Shown in pieces: positions 49,458 to 58,074 of a DNA stretch of 64,000 nucleotides. Below the pieces are notes generated by a model, which saw only the letters and a list, made by a program, of their open reading frames with translations, did no database searches and was not told the DNA's origin. How positions within the stretch are numbered: position 1 is the first letter of the stretch; every line of letters starts with the position of its first letter. Origin of the DNA: Tardiphaga robiniae. Lineage in GTDB: Bacteria > Pseudomonadota > Alphaproteobacteria > Rhizobiales > Xanthobacteraceae. The DNA is taken from positions 45,640 through 109,639 of the forward strand of contig NZ_JABMCJ010000063.1 of assembly GCF_013359755.1 (NCBI RefSeq). Direction: 5' to 3'. The translations under genes were made by a program, and so were the position numbers.

Positions 49458-51145
49458 TTGGTATTAAACGAATAGGCCGCTTGCAGGAAGCCGCCATAGC
49501 GCTCGGTGCGGGCCGGCAGGGTCTGACACGGACATGGCGTGCCAAAGAAATTGGTCTTGGCATCCTCCGTGGCCCACATCGCCCAATAGCGCGCGCCTGC
49601 ACCGACGGATAATGACGGCGTCACATAATATGAGAGGATCGTTTCCAGCTGCACGCCCCTGCCTTCGCCGCTCTCCGGCGAGCGGGTATCATATGCGTTG
49701 CGCAACACGTGGTCGTCGACGCCCGAGAAGCGAACATAGGGCAGATAGGCCGCATCGCCGGTGAGTTTCAGCCGATCGTTCAACATGACGACTCCGTTAA
49801 GGCCGACTCGCAACGAGTGCCACGTATCGTCCTCCGTAATCGCCAACGTCGATCCCGGGATCGCTGGCACACATGGTGCCGCGACGGTCGCATTGGCGAT
49901 CTGCGTGCAGCCATAAGCCGATTTGTTCTCGCGGTAATAATTATAGCCGATGAACGGCCCCACGTTGACTCCCGGGCCGCGGATAAACGCATAGCCGACA
50001 TCGACTGTGGCATAGGCGATGCTGCCCTGCACGGGGTCCGACACCGTGTTCGAATAGGGAACACCGAAGCCGGGCATCCAGTCCTCGTCGTTCATCTTGC
50101 CACTCAGCAACTTACCGCCGCCGATGAAGCCTTTGAGGAAGAAATCTGCCAGGCCATCGACACGACCGAACACTTCGCCGGAGGCTGCCGGACTCTCATA
50201 TGTCAGTCGCGAGTTCAGGATGTTCTGCTGTGCAGGATCGGTGCCTGCGCCGAGATCCTTCTGAAAACGACCCGACGAATACCAGACGCGGCCGCCGATC
50301 TCGATGTCACCTCGCATGCTCGGATCTTCAACGCTTTGCGAGCCACGCAAATACATGTTCTCGGAATCGTCCCACCGCGCATCGGTATCGCCGCCGAGCT
50401 TCATGTTCAGCCCGACTTTGACAGTCTGGATGTTTTGCGAAACGCTGGTGCTGCCTGGTGGCGTCGTCCCATAGAGCGCAACAGGCGGAAAGGGCTGGAA
50501 ATAGCTGCCGGGCGTCGACATGCCGAAGCTGTTGAAACCGGCATAGTCGTATTCCATCTTCACCGACCAAGCTGGCGACACCGCTCGTTCGATGCCGACG
50601 CCCGCGGTCCAGCCCCATTGGCTGTTCTTTGTGCCGGTCGAGATGTCGATCGGGTTGGTATTGATATCAATCTGCTGATTGAGCCAGGCGACGCCACCTT
50701 TGGCATAGAGCAAGGTGCGTCCGGCCTCGCCAGTCGCGAAGCCAACGCGCCCTGTAACGGTGCCCAGCGCGTTCTGCCGCACCCGGCAATTGGCCGACAG
50801 GAAATAGCCGGATGACGCAAGGCACGTATTGGTGCCATTGGAACCGACTGCGCTAATATCGGCCTCGACGCCCAGCACCAGATTCCGGCTCGGCTGAAAA
50901 TTAAAGCCTACCTGCGCGCCTCCCAAAGCCGTCGGCGTTCTGACATCGCCGCCATAAACGGCCGGGCCGTTGCTATCCGTGAATCTGGATTGTCCCAATC
51001 CGCCGCCGACATGGACGCCGAGATAAGGTCCGGCCCATGTCCAAACCGCGAGGGGATAAGGCTGACCGTATTCGGGCAGATCCGCAGCGACCGCCTGGCT
51101 TGCGCCAAGCAGCAGAGAAGCAACGACAATAGATACTCTGGTCAT
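49454..51145 (-). CDS. two-barrel outer-membrane protein (Omp25/31-like plus omptin-like)
   Basis: 563 aa with signal peptide (VSIVVASLLLGASQAVAADL). Residues about 35-255 form an Omp25/Omp31-type small barrel: WAGPYLGVHVGGGLGQSRFT, GFNFQPSRNLVLGVEADISA, WGWTAGVGIERAVSPAWSVK. Residues about 270-563 form a second barrel: RGDIEIGGRVWYSSGRFQKD, GKMNDEDWMPGFG, VDVGYAFIRGPGVNVGPFIG. The NDEDW piece recalls the Asp pair of omptin proteases, but no omptin-like Asp-His pair is obvious later. Usual Omp25 length is about 220-270 aa, so this is a fusion. Confidence 0.85.
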   Translation of the reverse strand: MTRVSIVVASLLLGASQAVAADLPEYGQPYPLAVWTWAGPYLGVHVGGGLGQSRFTDSNGPAVYGGDVRTPTALGGAQVGFNFQPSRNLVLGVEADISAVGSNGTNTCLASSGYFLSANCRVRQNALGTVTGRVGFATGEAGRTLLYAKGGVAWLNQQIDINTNPIDISTGTKNSQWGWTAGVGIERAVSPAWSVKMEYDYAGFNSFGMSTPGSYFQPFPPVALYGTTPPGSTSVSQNIQTVKVGLNMKLGGDTDARWDDSENMYLRGSQSVEDPSMRGDIEIGGRVWYSSGRFQKDLGAGTDPAQQNILNSRLTYESPAASGEVFGRVDGLADFFLKGFIGGGKLLSGKMNDEDWMPGFGVPYSNTVSDPVQGSIAYATVDVGYAFIRGPGVNVGPFIGYNYYRENKSAYGCTQIANATVAAPCVPAIPGSTLAITEDDTWHSLRVGLNGVVMLNDRLKLTGDAAYLPYVRFSGVDDHVLRNAYDTRSPESGEGRGVQLETILSYYVTPSLSVGAGARYWAMWATEDAKTNFFGTPCPCQTLPARTERYGGFLQAAYSFNTN

Positions 51146-51469
51146 GCAACCACACTCGAACGCCGCACCAAGATTGGGCGCAGCTTCGGCGAGATTCGTT
51201 AAAATTTCCCCTTTACGTTTCGCTAACTGTGTTTTTTAGCAAGGCGTCAACCATGACGGACCGGCCACGCGCTTTTAAGCCCGCGCGGGACCAGACCAGA
51301 CGGGGCCGGGCCCGCGCACTCACGAATGGAGAACGCAAGTGACTTGGCAGCCGGCTGATATAGGCGCGCCCGATGCTGGACGACGACGACGAAATCTGCC
51401 CTGAATGCGGCGAGGCGTTTATCCCCGATATCGAGACGTTCGCAGGCACAACTCGCCAACCCCAATGGG
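51146..51469. other. intergenic, no reliable gene
   Basis: 324 bases upstream of the two-barrel gene. A plus-strand frame from 51373 begins MLDDDDEICPECGEAF, with a CxxC pair, but it runs through the Gly-rich peptide gene on the other strand and is doubtful. The AT-rich part near 51200-51240 probably holds the promoter of the outer-membrane gene. Confidence 0.35.
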
Positions 51470-51619
51470 TCATCCGCCACCGTGCCATCCACCTCCGTGC
51501 GAGCCGCCGCCACCATGAAACCTTCCTCCTCCGAAACCGCCGCGAGCTGACGCATCCGATAGGGGAGGCAGGCTCATGGCGGCAACGGCACCTGCAACGA
51601 TTACTTTTTTCCGTAACAT
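51470..51619 (-). CDS. 49-aa exported Gly/His-rich peptide
   Basis: ATG at 51619 with AAAGGACAAGCG ahead. MLRKKVIVAGAVAAMSLPPL is a signal peptide, cleavage near SDASA; the mature part is RGGFGGGRFHGGGGSHGGGW, ending HGGG. Short Gly/His repeats may bind metal. Longer relatives with the same start exist in rhizobia as I recall; this one may be short by nature. Confidence 0.7.
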   Translation of the reverse strand: MLRKKVIVAGAVAAMSLPPLSDASARGGFGGGRFHGGGGSHGGGWHGGG

Positions 51620-51912
51620 CGCTTGTCCTTTCCCGGTAATGGTGGCTCCGGGGACGACGACGCTATTCGGGCCGTTTTGTTTCAACTGAGGCGACAGTGA
51701 TGGCCTTGTTTCCATCGGGCGGTGGTAAGCGCTGCACTTCGAATGCGGCCTTGAGGCGCCCGGCGTCGCGCGGCACGTCGCCAAAAGCGCCGGGCATTGC
51801 ACCGGGCGGATTTCACTCTAGCTATCAATCCCCAGTCGTCCGGTGCCACCGCTAATCAAAAGAAACATGGAACGGCTTGGAAGCAAGCGCATTTCCCCTG
51901 CCGGAGATGCGC

Positions 51913-52128
51913 ATGCCCAAGTATTACTTCCCCATTGTCGACGGTACGAAGCTTGTAGATCCCGTAGGACTGGAGCTCCAAAATGAAGAGCAGGCAAAGC
52001 GCCAGGCCGAGCTAATAGCCAAGTACGTGGCGCTGACCGGCGCTAAGGCCCGCCACATCGTTGTGGAAGACGGCGAAGGGACAGAAATTCACAAAGAGCC
52101 GGTGAAGCCGGAAAGCCCTATTAGATGA
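51913..52128 (+). CDS. DUF6894-type small protein
   Basis: 71 aa: MPKYYFPIVDGTKLVDPVGL, ELQNEEQAKRQAELIAKYVA, ARHIVVEDGEGTEIHKEPV. The MPxYYFxIVDG start with D-x-x-G-x-x-L-x-x-x-x-x-A matches DUF6894, abundant in Bradyrhizobium, function unknown. The start at 51913 is where the domain begins; the codon upstream in frame is less likely. Confidence 0.85.
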   Translation: MPKYYFPIVDGTKLVDPVGLELQNEEQAKRQAELIAKYVALTGAKARHIVVEDGEGTEIHKEPVKPESPIR

Positions 52129-52165
52129 AACCCGGCCCTATAACCGGGCCGGGTCCAGCGGCGGT

Positions 52166-52762
52166 TTATGCCTTAGCCACGAACTCCTGCGTGGTGACGG
52201 CGTTGGCGTAAAATGGGGCGATCTCGGCGATGAAGTCGTCCTGCTGTTTGCGAGTATAGCCGGCCGACGCGTTGTAGATGACGTTGGTGTGGTAGCCGAG
52301 GTCGTGGGCATTGCGCATCGACGACTCGACGCACTGGCGCAGCGAAAAGCCCGACAGGTAGATCTCGTCGATGCGGTTGTTGCGCAAGTAGCCGTCGAGC
52401 GTGGTTCCGACGAAAACGCTGCTGCCGCCGGCGCGCTCGCGAACGACATGCTCGCCCGCCGCCGGCTCGAACCCGGGGAAGAAATCAGCCTGCTCGCCCA
52501 GGAACGCGCCATGGTCACGCGTCATCTTGCGCAGGCCGTACTTGGCCTCGCCCAGCACCTTGAATGTCGGCTCGAACTTCAGCGCTGCGTGGATCACGTG
52601 CAGGCCGCGACGGCGGGCCTCTTCGAGGATGATCTTCGAATTGGCGATAGCGGTGTCGACCTGCTCCCGGTCCTGGAACGCCGGATAGATGCCACCGGTC
52701 GGCGAGAGCCAGTCGTTGACATATTCGATTAGGATCAGCGCGCTCTTGGATGCGTCGGTCAT
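52166..52762 (-). CDS. isochorismatase-like hydrolase with altered active-site residues
   Basis: 198 aa. The fold is clear: SALILIEYVNDWLSPTGGIY at the start, SSVFVGTTLDGYLRNNRIDE, and the Cys segment LSGFSLRQCVESSMRNAHDL. In this family the first strand carries a catalytic Asp (usual I-D-x-Q), here Glu, and a Lys stands before S-x-F, here Arg/Glu (VVRERAGGSSVF). The Cys is kept. So activity may differ from isochorismatase or nicotinamidase. It lies 28 bases after the glutathione S-transferase gene on the same strand. Confidence 0.85.
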   Translation of the reverse strand: MTDASKSALILIEYVNDWLSPTGGIYPAFQDREQVDTAIANSKIILEEARRRGLHVIHAALKFEPTFKVLGEAKYGLRKMTRDHGAFLGEQADFFPGFEPAAGEHVVRERAGGSSVFVGTTLDGYLRNNRIDEIYLSGFSLRQCVESSMRNAHDLGYHTNVIYNASAGYTRKQQDDFIAEIAPFYANAVTTQEFVAKA

Positions 52763-52790
52763 GGTATAACTCCTGGGATGTTGGTTAGGA

Positions 52791-53465
52791 TCAGGCGGCG
52801 TTCATCGCGCCTTGCTGGCGCAGGTGGTCGCGAAACAGGTCGGGATAGGTGTCGATTACGGCGTTCTTGACGCTGGGTCGCTCAGCGAGCGCCGCGCGCC
52901 ACCCCGTGACGCGTGGCAGGCCCGCGAAGATCGGGTCCGCCACTTCCGGATCGATGATCCCGAAATAGCGGAACAGCGGTGCGTAGACCGCATCGACCAG
53001 ACCAAAGTCCGGCCCGGCGAAATACGGGCCGTCGCCCAGCTCGGCCTCGATCTTGCTTAGCCGATCATGGAAGGCGGCCCGCTTGGCGTCGGCGGTCGCC
53101 ATGTCCTTGGCGTGAAGGAACTGCCAGCCCTCCGTAAAGGTCTGGGTGGCGAATTCGATCCAGGCGCGATGCCGGGCACGCAGCAATGCATCGTCGGGAT
53201 ACATCGCCGCGCCACCCTGCGTCTCGTTCAGATATTCGCAGATGACCACGCTTTCGAAGAGGATCGCATCCTCACCGTTCGGCTGGCGCACCTTCAGCAC
53301 CGGCACTTTGCCGGTCGGCGACAGGGCTAGAAACCAGTCGGGCTTGGCCGATAGATCGACGTTGACCCGGTCGAACGCCACCCCTTTTTCGAGCAGGACG
53401 ATCGCGGCACGCTGGACGAATGGGCACAGCGGGTGGCTGACGAGAGTGAGGTTTTGCTCGGTCAT
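52791..53465 (-). CDS. glutathione S-transferase, Cys type
   Basis: 224 aa. N-terminal thioredoxin-like domain: LTLVSHPLCPFVQRAAIVLL (the CPF Cys of beta/omega-type enzymes), PTGKVPVLKV, FESVVICEYLNE. The C-terminal domain is helical with FGLVDAVYAPLFRYF. It probably conjugates or reduces an electrophile with glutathione. Same strand, between the SDR and the isochorismatase-like gene, so one operon of three genes under the divergent AraC regulator is likely. Confidence 0.93.
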   Translation of the reverse strand: MTEQNLTLVSHPLCPFVQRAAIVLLEKGVAFDRVNVDLSAKPDWFLALSPTGKVPVLKVRQPNGEDAILFESVVICEYLNETQGGAAMYPDDALLRARHRAWIEFATQTFTEGWQFLHAKDMATADAKRAAFHDRLSKIEAELGDGPYFAGPDFGLVDAVYAPLFRYFGIIDPEVADPIFAGLPRVTGWRAALAERPSVKNAVIDTYPDLFRDHLRQQGAMNAA

Positions 53466-53494
53466 GATGGTGTCTCGATGTGCTGGAACAGAGA

Positions 53495-54253
53495 TCAGAG
53501 CGACTGGCCGCCCGACACGTCGAACGTCGTGCCGTTGGCCCAGCCGAAATCGTCGGACAGGATGGCTGCGACCGCGCCGCCGATGTCGTCGGGCTGACCG
53601 ACGCGGCCTAGCGCGATCTTGCTCGCGACGAAGGCATGAGCCTGTTCGTTATCGCGGACCCTACCACCGCCGAAATCGGTGGCGATGGCACCGGGCGCGA
53701 TGGCGTTGACGCGGATCTGCCGCGCGCCGAGTTCCAGCGCCATGAACCGGGTCAGCGTCTCGAGCCCCGCCTTGGCCGCCGCATAAAGGCCGAAGCTGGC
53801 CATCGACGTGCGCGTGAAGCCCGACGAGACGTTGAGGATGCGTCCGCCATCGGCGAGAACCGGTAGCAATGCCTGCGTCAGGAACAGCGGTCCGCGCAGG
53901 TGCATGTCGATCATCGCATCGAACTGTTCCTCGCTCGCGTCAGCGACCTGCACGTGGACGACGGCACCGGCGTTGTTGACCAGATAGTCGAACCGGTCGC
54001 TGCCGAAGCGGCTCCGGAGCGTTTCGGCGAAGGATGCGGCGAAGGCCGGAAAGCTCGCCACCTTGGTGACGTCGAGCGCGAGCATCGCCGCCGTGCCGCC
54101 CAGCGCCTCGATCTCGCTTACCAGCGCATCGGCTTCCGCCGCGCCCTGGCGATAGGTGCCGACGATGCCGACGCCGCGACGGGCGAGGTGCAGCGCCATG
54201 TTGCGACCAAGGCCGCGGCTGGCGCCGGTAATGAGAGCGATCTTCTGAGACAT
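53495..54253 (-). CDS. SDR-family oxidoreductase
   Basis: 252 aa, classical SDR: ALITGASRGLGRNMALHLAR, VNNAGAVVHVQV, NVSSGFTRTS, YAAAKAGLETLTRFMALELG, FDVSGGQSL. Ser, Tyr and Lys are present. First gene of the minus-strand cluster, 29 bases before the transferase gene and divergent from the AraC gene. Confidence 0.93.
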   Translation of the reverse strand: MSQKIALITGASRGLGRNMALHLARRGVGIVGTYRQGAAEADALVSEIEALGGTAAMLALDVTKVASFPAFAASFAETLRSRFGSDRFDYLVNNAGAVVHVQVADASEEQFDAMIDMHLRGPLFLTQALLPVLADGGRILNVSSGFTRTSMASFGLYAAAKAGLETLTRFMALELGARQIRVNAIAPGAIATDFGGGRVRDNEQAHAFVASKIALGRVGQPDDIGGAVAAILSDDFGWANGTTFDVSGGQSL

Positions 54254-54351
54254 GGCTAGGTTCCTTGTGAATTGATTTTTCCAGACGGCACGCCGCTGAG
54301 GCGTCGCATTTCGCTGCCAGTCAGGTAGGCGATTGCTGTGTCCGACGCCCC

Positions 54352-54387
54352 GCCTAATGCTCTCAATTGCTTGCCTAATTGTCTCAA
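54352..54387. promoter_or_regulatory. direct repeats GCCTAAT-GCTCTCAA / GCCTAAT-TGTCTCAA
   Basis: Two 15-base direct repeats (54352-54366 and 54373-54387, 13 of 15 identical), 21 bases apart start to start, that is two helical turns. They lie between the divergent SDR and AraC genes and fit paired half-sites of an AraC-family protein. Confidence 0.6.
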
Positions 54388-54415
54388 GCGCTTTGCAGAT
54401 GGGAGAAATGGTGTC

Positions 54416-55327
54416 ATGCTCCTTGGCATGACCGACAACCTACAGCCGCATCGCGATATCGCGCTCCGCCACGGGCGGACCGGAATGACCCTGACGCCGA
54501 TCCCGCGCCTGGAAATCGGCGTAGGACAAACGACCTCGGGAACGTCACCGTGTCTCTACCGCTCGATGATCTGCTTCATTCTGCAGGGATCGAAAGAGGT
54601 GGCCATCCACGACGATCTGCTGCGCTACGACGCGTCTCAATATCTGGTCAGCGCACTCGATCTGCCTTTGAGCGGCCAGATCCATGACGCTGACGAGGGC
54701 AGTCCTTATGTGGCGATTTCGTTAGTCCTTGATCCGGCACTTCTCGCCGAGGTCGCATCGACGATGCCGGCGGTGCGCGACGCGGACGCGCCAGGCAGCG
54801 GCATCGCGATCAATCCGATGACTCCGCCGCTGCGCGACACGCTGCTGCGACTGCTGGCGTTGCTCGACACGCCTGCGGACATCCCGGCGCTCGCGCCGAT
54901 GGCCGAACGCGAATTGCTTTATCGTCTCCTGCAGGGCCCGCAGGGGCGACTGTTGCGCCACATCGCCCGCCCAGAAGGCGCGATCGGCGGCATCCGCCGC
55001 GCGGTCGAATGGATCCGCGACCGCGGTAATACGCGGCTGCGGATCGAGGCTCTGTGCGAAGCTTCTGGCATGAGCCGTGCGAGCCTGCATCGCCACTTTC
55101 TCGCGCTGACTGGATTGAGCCCGATCCAGTATCAGAAGCAGATACGCCTTCAGGAGGCGCGCCAGTTGCTGCTCGCCGGCGACCGTAGTGCATCCGACGT
55201 CGCCTATGCGGTCGGCTATGAAAGCGCCTCTCAGTTCAGCCGCGAATATCTGCGGCAGTTCGGGGCTCCGCCCGCACGCGACGTGCGCAAGCTCAGGCAG
55301 TCGATCGACAATCAAATGATCAATTAG
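54416..55327 (+). CDS. AraC-family regulator with AraC_N cupin-like domain
   Basis: About 303 aa. N-terminal ligand domain of the AraC_N kind (RLEIGVGQTTSGTSPCLYRS, MICFILQGSKEVAIHDDLLR, YDASQYLVSALDLPLSGQIH) and C-terminal double HTH (RIEALCEASGMSRASLHRHF, ASDVAYAVGYESASQFSREY, LRQFGAPPARDVRKLR). Starts at 54416 (GGGAG ten bases ahead) or 54428 are both possible. Longer frames would translate the direct-repeat operator and are less likely. It probably activates the divergent three-gene detoxification cluster. Confidence 0.9.
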   Translation: MLLGMTDNLQPHRDIALRHGRTGMTLTPIPRLEIGVGQTTSGTSPCLYRSMICFILQGSKEVAIHDDLLRYDASQYLVSALDLPLSGQIHDADEGSPYVAISLVLDPALLAEVASTMPAVRDADAPGSGIAINPMTPPLRDTLLRLLALLDTPADIPALAPMAERELLYRLLQGPQGRLLRHIARPEGAIGGIRRAVEWIRDRGNTRLRIEALCEASGMSRASLHRHFLALTGLSPIQYQKQIRLQEARQLLLAGDRSASDVAYAVGYESASQFSREYLRQFGAPPARDVRKLRQSIDNQMIN

Positions 55328-55495
55328 TCGGCCGTCAGCTTCGAAGCTGTTGACTCCAAGGCTGTTCAAGGGAACGCATCGCCCAATGCGAGCCGTCGCG
55401 CTGACGGCCAGCTACCGGGAACCCAACCAATACAGTGAGAGTTTTAACGATACTCTGTGCCCTGCCGCGTAACGGCTCTAGTACGAGTATTGGCC

Positions 55496-55696
55496 ATGCG
55501 ACGCATGCGAACCCTACCCTGTCCAAATTGCGGAGCCGCCTCTTATTGGATCAGATGCTCCCTCCCCGAGAACGGCTTGGTTGCGCATTCCTACGAGTGC
55601 CCAAAGTGCAGCTTCATCCATGCCGCTGTTGAGCCGGATCCAGCAATCCAAGCGGGGGGCTGGTTGAAGGGCGAACTGCGACCGCCGGAGAATTAG
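55496..55696 (+). CDS. small zinc-ribbon protein
   Basis: About 66 aa: RTLPCPNCGAASYWIRCSLP, SYECPKCSFIHAAVEPDPAI, GGWLKGELRPPEN. Two CPxC knuckles make a zinc ribbon. The ATG at 55505 is an alternative start; no Shine-Dalgarno is evident. Two bases separate its stop from the next start. Confidence 0.7.
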   Translation: MRRMRTLPCPNCGAASYWIRCSLPENGLVAHSYECPKCSFIHAAVEPDPAIQAGGWLKGELRPPEN

Positions 55697-55698
55697 CC

Positions 55699-55980
55699 AT
55701 GATCAGGCGACTCCTCGCGAAACCATGGGACACGGAAGACATCGCCAAGCTGAAAGAGCTAGTCGACAGCGGAGCATCTGCTCTACGTGCCGCGGCAGCG
55801 CTCGGCCGGCCCCTTACATCAGTGAAAAGGAAGGCGAACGATCTGGGTATTTCGCTGCCAAGCGTCCGCAAGGTAAGGGCGGACCTGCGAGCCAAGGGCG
55901 CTATCGAGGACCTTCGACGTCGTAGTCTGCACGAAACGCCGAGGCGCTTGACCGGAACTAATCCGTTACAGGACGTTTGA
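55699..55980 (+). CDS. HTH/Myb-like small protein
   Basis: 93 aa: PWDTEDIAKLKELVDSGASA, LRAAAALGRPLTSVKRKAND, LGISLPSVRKVRADLR. The W-x-x-x-D-x-x-x-L-x-x-L-x-x-x-G-x-S pattern with a second helix-turn-helix resembles GcrA/SANT-like DNA-binding folds, common in rhizobial small proteins. Probably DNA-binding. Confidence 0.7.
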   Translation: MIRRLLAKPWDTEDIAKLKELVDSGASALRAAAALGRPLTSVKRKANDLGISLPSVRKVRADLRAKGAIEDLRRRSLHETPRRLTGTNPLQDV

Positions 55981-56008
55981 ATCCGCCGTTCAGTCGCGGA
56001 GTTGCGTT

Positions 56009-56302
56009 GTGTCTTGGTCAACCCGGTTTCCCGATCCAATAGCCCTGCCCGATGGCGGTAAACTTGCGACCCTGCAGGATGCTGGCGAATACATCACCCG
56101 CCTGCCAAAGCAGACGCACGACACCCCACCGTGGCAGAACGCGATGCACGTCTTGATCCACGCGGCCGAGTACGGCGGGCCGATCGAGTTCGCGCGCCTC
56201 GGCATGCTGCAAGCACTCTTTCCCAAAGGCACTCCGGTCTACCAGTCCGTCGACAAGGACTTGAAGTGGCGCAACCAGCCCAAGCTTGTGAGGGATCGAT
56301 GA
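56009..56302 (+). CDS. conserved-type hypothetical protein of rhizobia
   Basis: 97 aa with GTG start and GGAG ahead: WSTRFPDPIALPDGGKLATL, QDAGEYITRLPKQTHDTPPW, QNAMHVLIHAAEYGGPIEFA. This pattern (W-x-x-x-F-x-x-PI-x-LP-G-x-x-L...A-x-YI-x-x-LPK) is a common small Bradyrhizobium family without known function. Overlaps the next gene by 4 bases. Confidence 0.8.
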   Translation: MSWSTRFPDPIALPDGGKLATLQDAGEYITRLPKQTHDTPPWQNAMHVLIHAAEYGGPIEFARLGMLQALFPKGTPVYQSVDKDLKWRNQPKLVRDR

Positions 56303-56493
56303 ACACGCCGGACGTGGATACTGCATTGCGCGCGCTTGAAGATGCCAGGCACATTCTTGGACAATACGTCGATCGTGGTCCACGAGATCCGGAAGGGACG
56401 CTGGAACGCTTGCTGGCCGTCCTCGATCGGGAGGATTTAGTGAAAGCTCTGGACCGGATCAATCGGAGGCGAGTCATCAGGCTGGTGGAATAA
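56299..56493 (+). CDS. 64-aa helical hypothetical protein
   Basis: MNTPDVDTALRALEDARHIL, GQYVDRGPRDPEGTLERLLA, LDREDLVKALDRINRRRVIR. Its ATG overlaps the TGA of the previous gene (ATGA), so the two are coupled. Helical and soluble; no domain recognised. Confidence 0.75.
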   Translation: MNTPDVDTALRALEDARHILGQYVDRGPRDPEGTLERLLAVLDREDLVKALDRINRRRVIRLVE

Positions 56494-56631
56494 TAAAGCC
56501 CGACGCCACCGGCGGGTGTAGATCCGATGTTTGAGCTGCTAACGGCGCGACACCGGATGGCCAATGAGGAACCTTCAACAATTCATCTCATTATCCGAGC
56601 GTTCTGCATCATATGCGAACAGGAGGATATT

Positions 56632-56871
56632 ATGAAAAAATTTCTGATAACCACCGCAGTAGCCACTTTCGCGACAACCTCGGCATTCGGCCAAGCGGCC
56701 GTTGTTTCGACCGAGTATTATGTTGTCCGTGACGCTACTACCAAGAAGTGCACCATCGTCGACAAGAAGCCGACCACAACCACCACGACGATCGTTGACA
56801 ACGGTATCTTCAAGACCAGGGCTGAAGCCGAGACCGGCATGAAGACTATTAAGGTGTGCACTGAGAACTAA
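56632..56871 (+). CDS. small exported protein
   Basis: 79 aa; GGAGGATATT gives a strong ribosome site. Signal peptide MKKFLITTAVATFATTSAFG then QAAVVSTEYYVVRDATTKKC, a Thr run (PTTTTTTIV) and TRAEAETGMKTIKVCTEN. Two Cys may pair in the periplasm. A familiar small secreted family in Bradyrhizobium, function unknown. Confidence 0.85.
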   Translation: MKKFLITTAVATFATTSAFGQAAVVSTEYYVVRDATTKKCTIVDKKPTTTTTTIVDNGIFKTRAEAETGMKTIKVCTEN

Positions 56872-56880
56872 CCATCTCTA

Positions 56881-56911
56881 AGCTTCTGCCGCCCAACTAG
56901 CGGCAGAAGCT
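56881..56911 (+). terminator. 12-bp hairpin after the exported-protein gene
   Basis: AGCTTCTGCCGC and GCGGCAGAAGCT pair perfectly around CCAACTA, starting nine bases after the stop. No T run follows, so it could also be a stabilising hairpin. Confidence 0.65.
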
Positions 56912-56986
56912 CAACCTGCCGGGCATTCGGGGAACATTGCTCACGCGAATTGGTTAATTGAAAAGCCGGATACCGTTCCCCCAAGA

Positions 56987-57148
56987 TCACATTAAAATCC
57001 GGTCAGGCCCGATGGCATTTCCCCCGATGACGTCGGGCCGCTTCGTGCCGTGATACTTGACCTTCACGGTAAAAAACTCGCCGAACGCTTTCCAAAGCTG
57101 CGTGAGCCCGATGAACAGGCCGAACGCTGTCGCGCCGACGCGCAGCAT
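56987..57148 (-). CDS. possible 53-aa membrane protein
   Basis: ATG at 57148: MLRVGATAFGLFIGLTQLWK, AFGEFFTVKVKYHGTKRPDV, IGGNAIGPDRILM. One hydrophobic N-terminal segment. Starts further upstream lose protein character. Moderately convincing. Confidence 0.45.
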   Translation of the reverse strand: MLRVGATAFGLFIGLTQLWKAFGEFFTVKVKYHGTKRPDVIGGNAIGPDRILM

Positions 57149-57265
57149 GCCCGCCGATGACAATGTCGGTCTCGATTTTCTGCAGCACCTTCCCGGCCTC
57201 ATGTCCGACGAGGCCTTGGCCGCCATGTTACACGGGATATCGGCAAGATTCCCATGAACGACGTC

Positions 57266-57610
57266 TCAAACGCGACGGAAGGCAATAGCGCGCGCAACAG
57301 ATCTCGGACGAGTTCGGATCGCCCCACCGTCATTACCACTGTGTACTATCCATTCGCCGTTCGATGCCTGCCCTGTAATGATGCCTACGTGATGCGGCCA
57401 TACGACGATCACTCCAATGCCTGGGCCTCCGGCATTCATACCCGTTCGAGCCCACTCTCGAGCTAGCGCAAGACGTCGATCAGATTGCCCAAGATACTTG
57501 CTGAGATACGTTCCGCACCACGCTCGGGCTCTATGTTGATTTCCCTTTCGGGCTTCAGCTGAAGACGCAACGAAAATAATCGCACAAGCCAACAATGCGA
57601 CTCTCGACAT
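57266..57610 (-). CDS. exported CHAP/NlpC-like protein
   Basis: 114 aa; GGAGTTGAGT precedes the ATG at 57610. Signal peptide SRVALLACAIIFVASSAEAR, then RARAWCGTYLSKYLGQSDRR, LAREWARTGMNAGGPGIGVI, VVWPHHVGIITGQASNGEWI, HSGNDGGAIRTRPRSV. The Cys in WCG and the His in PHHVG fit the Cys-His pair of CHAP/NlpC peptidoglycan amidases. A short, common rhizobial form; substrate not known. Confidence 0.8.
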   Translation of the reverse strand: MSRVALLACAIIFVASSAEARKGNQHRARAWCGTYLSKYLGQSDRRLALAREWARTGMNAGGPGIGVIVVWPHHVGIITGQASNGEWIVHSGNDGGAIRTRPRSVARAIAFRRV

Positions 57611-58074
57611 ACTCAACTCCATAGAAATGGACGACTACTGACAAAGCCGTCTGCAAACCTACGGTGCGAACTTCAGTTCCTTCTTTCCCGCTCCAATTAA
57701 TACAAACGGTGCCCAAGGAACGACGGTGGTAGCCAGACACAATTACTATCGAACTTGAATGCGCATTCGTGCAATCGACCGCAACCATTAGACAAACCTG
57801 GCTGAGGTGACGAAGGTAGCTCCATAACGGTGCTATCCTGTGGTGTCGCCGCAAGCGCTACAACTTCCAAGGCAATTGCTAGATCACACACTGCGCCGTC
57901 GCACGAATTTTACCATTCGTAGGCTGCAGTTGCTGACCTAGAGCGTGTACTCATAAATTGAGGTTCGCAAGCAAGCTCAACCCGTTTCCGCTATTCGGCA
58001 CATTGCAGACTCAAGCTCTACATCGCCTCAGGTCCCTTTTGTGCCAACAGGCGACCTTAATCCGCGCGGCCCAC
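57611..58074. other. intergenic, no gene seen
   Basis: About 460 bases of lower GC. A minus-strand frame (57697-57891) has a GTG start but no ribosome site or recognisable domain. I see nothing else. Confidence 0.35.

Noticed and set aside
57697..57891. Minus-strand 64-codon frame with GTG start
   Set aside because: No ribosome site, no hydrophobic or domain pattern, in a low-GC spacer.
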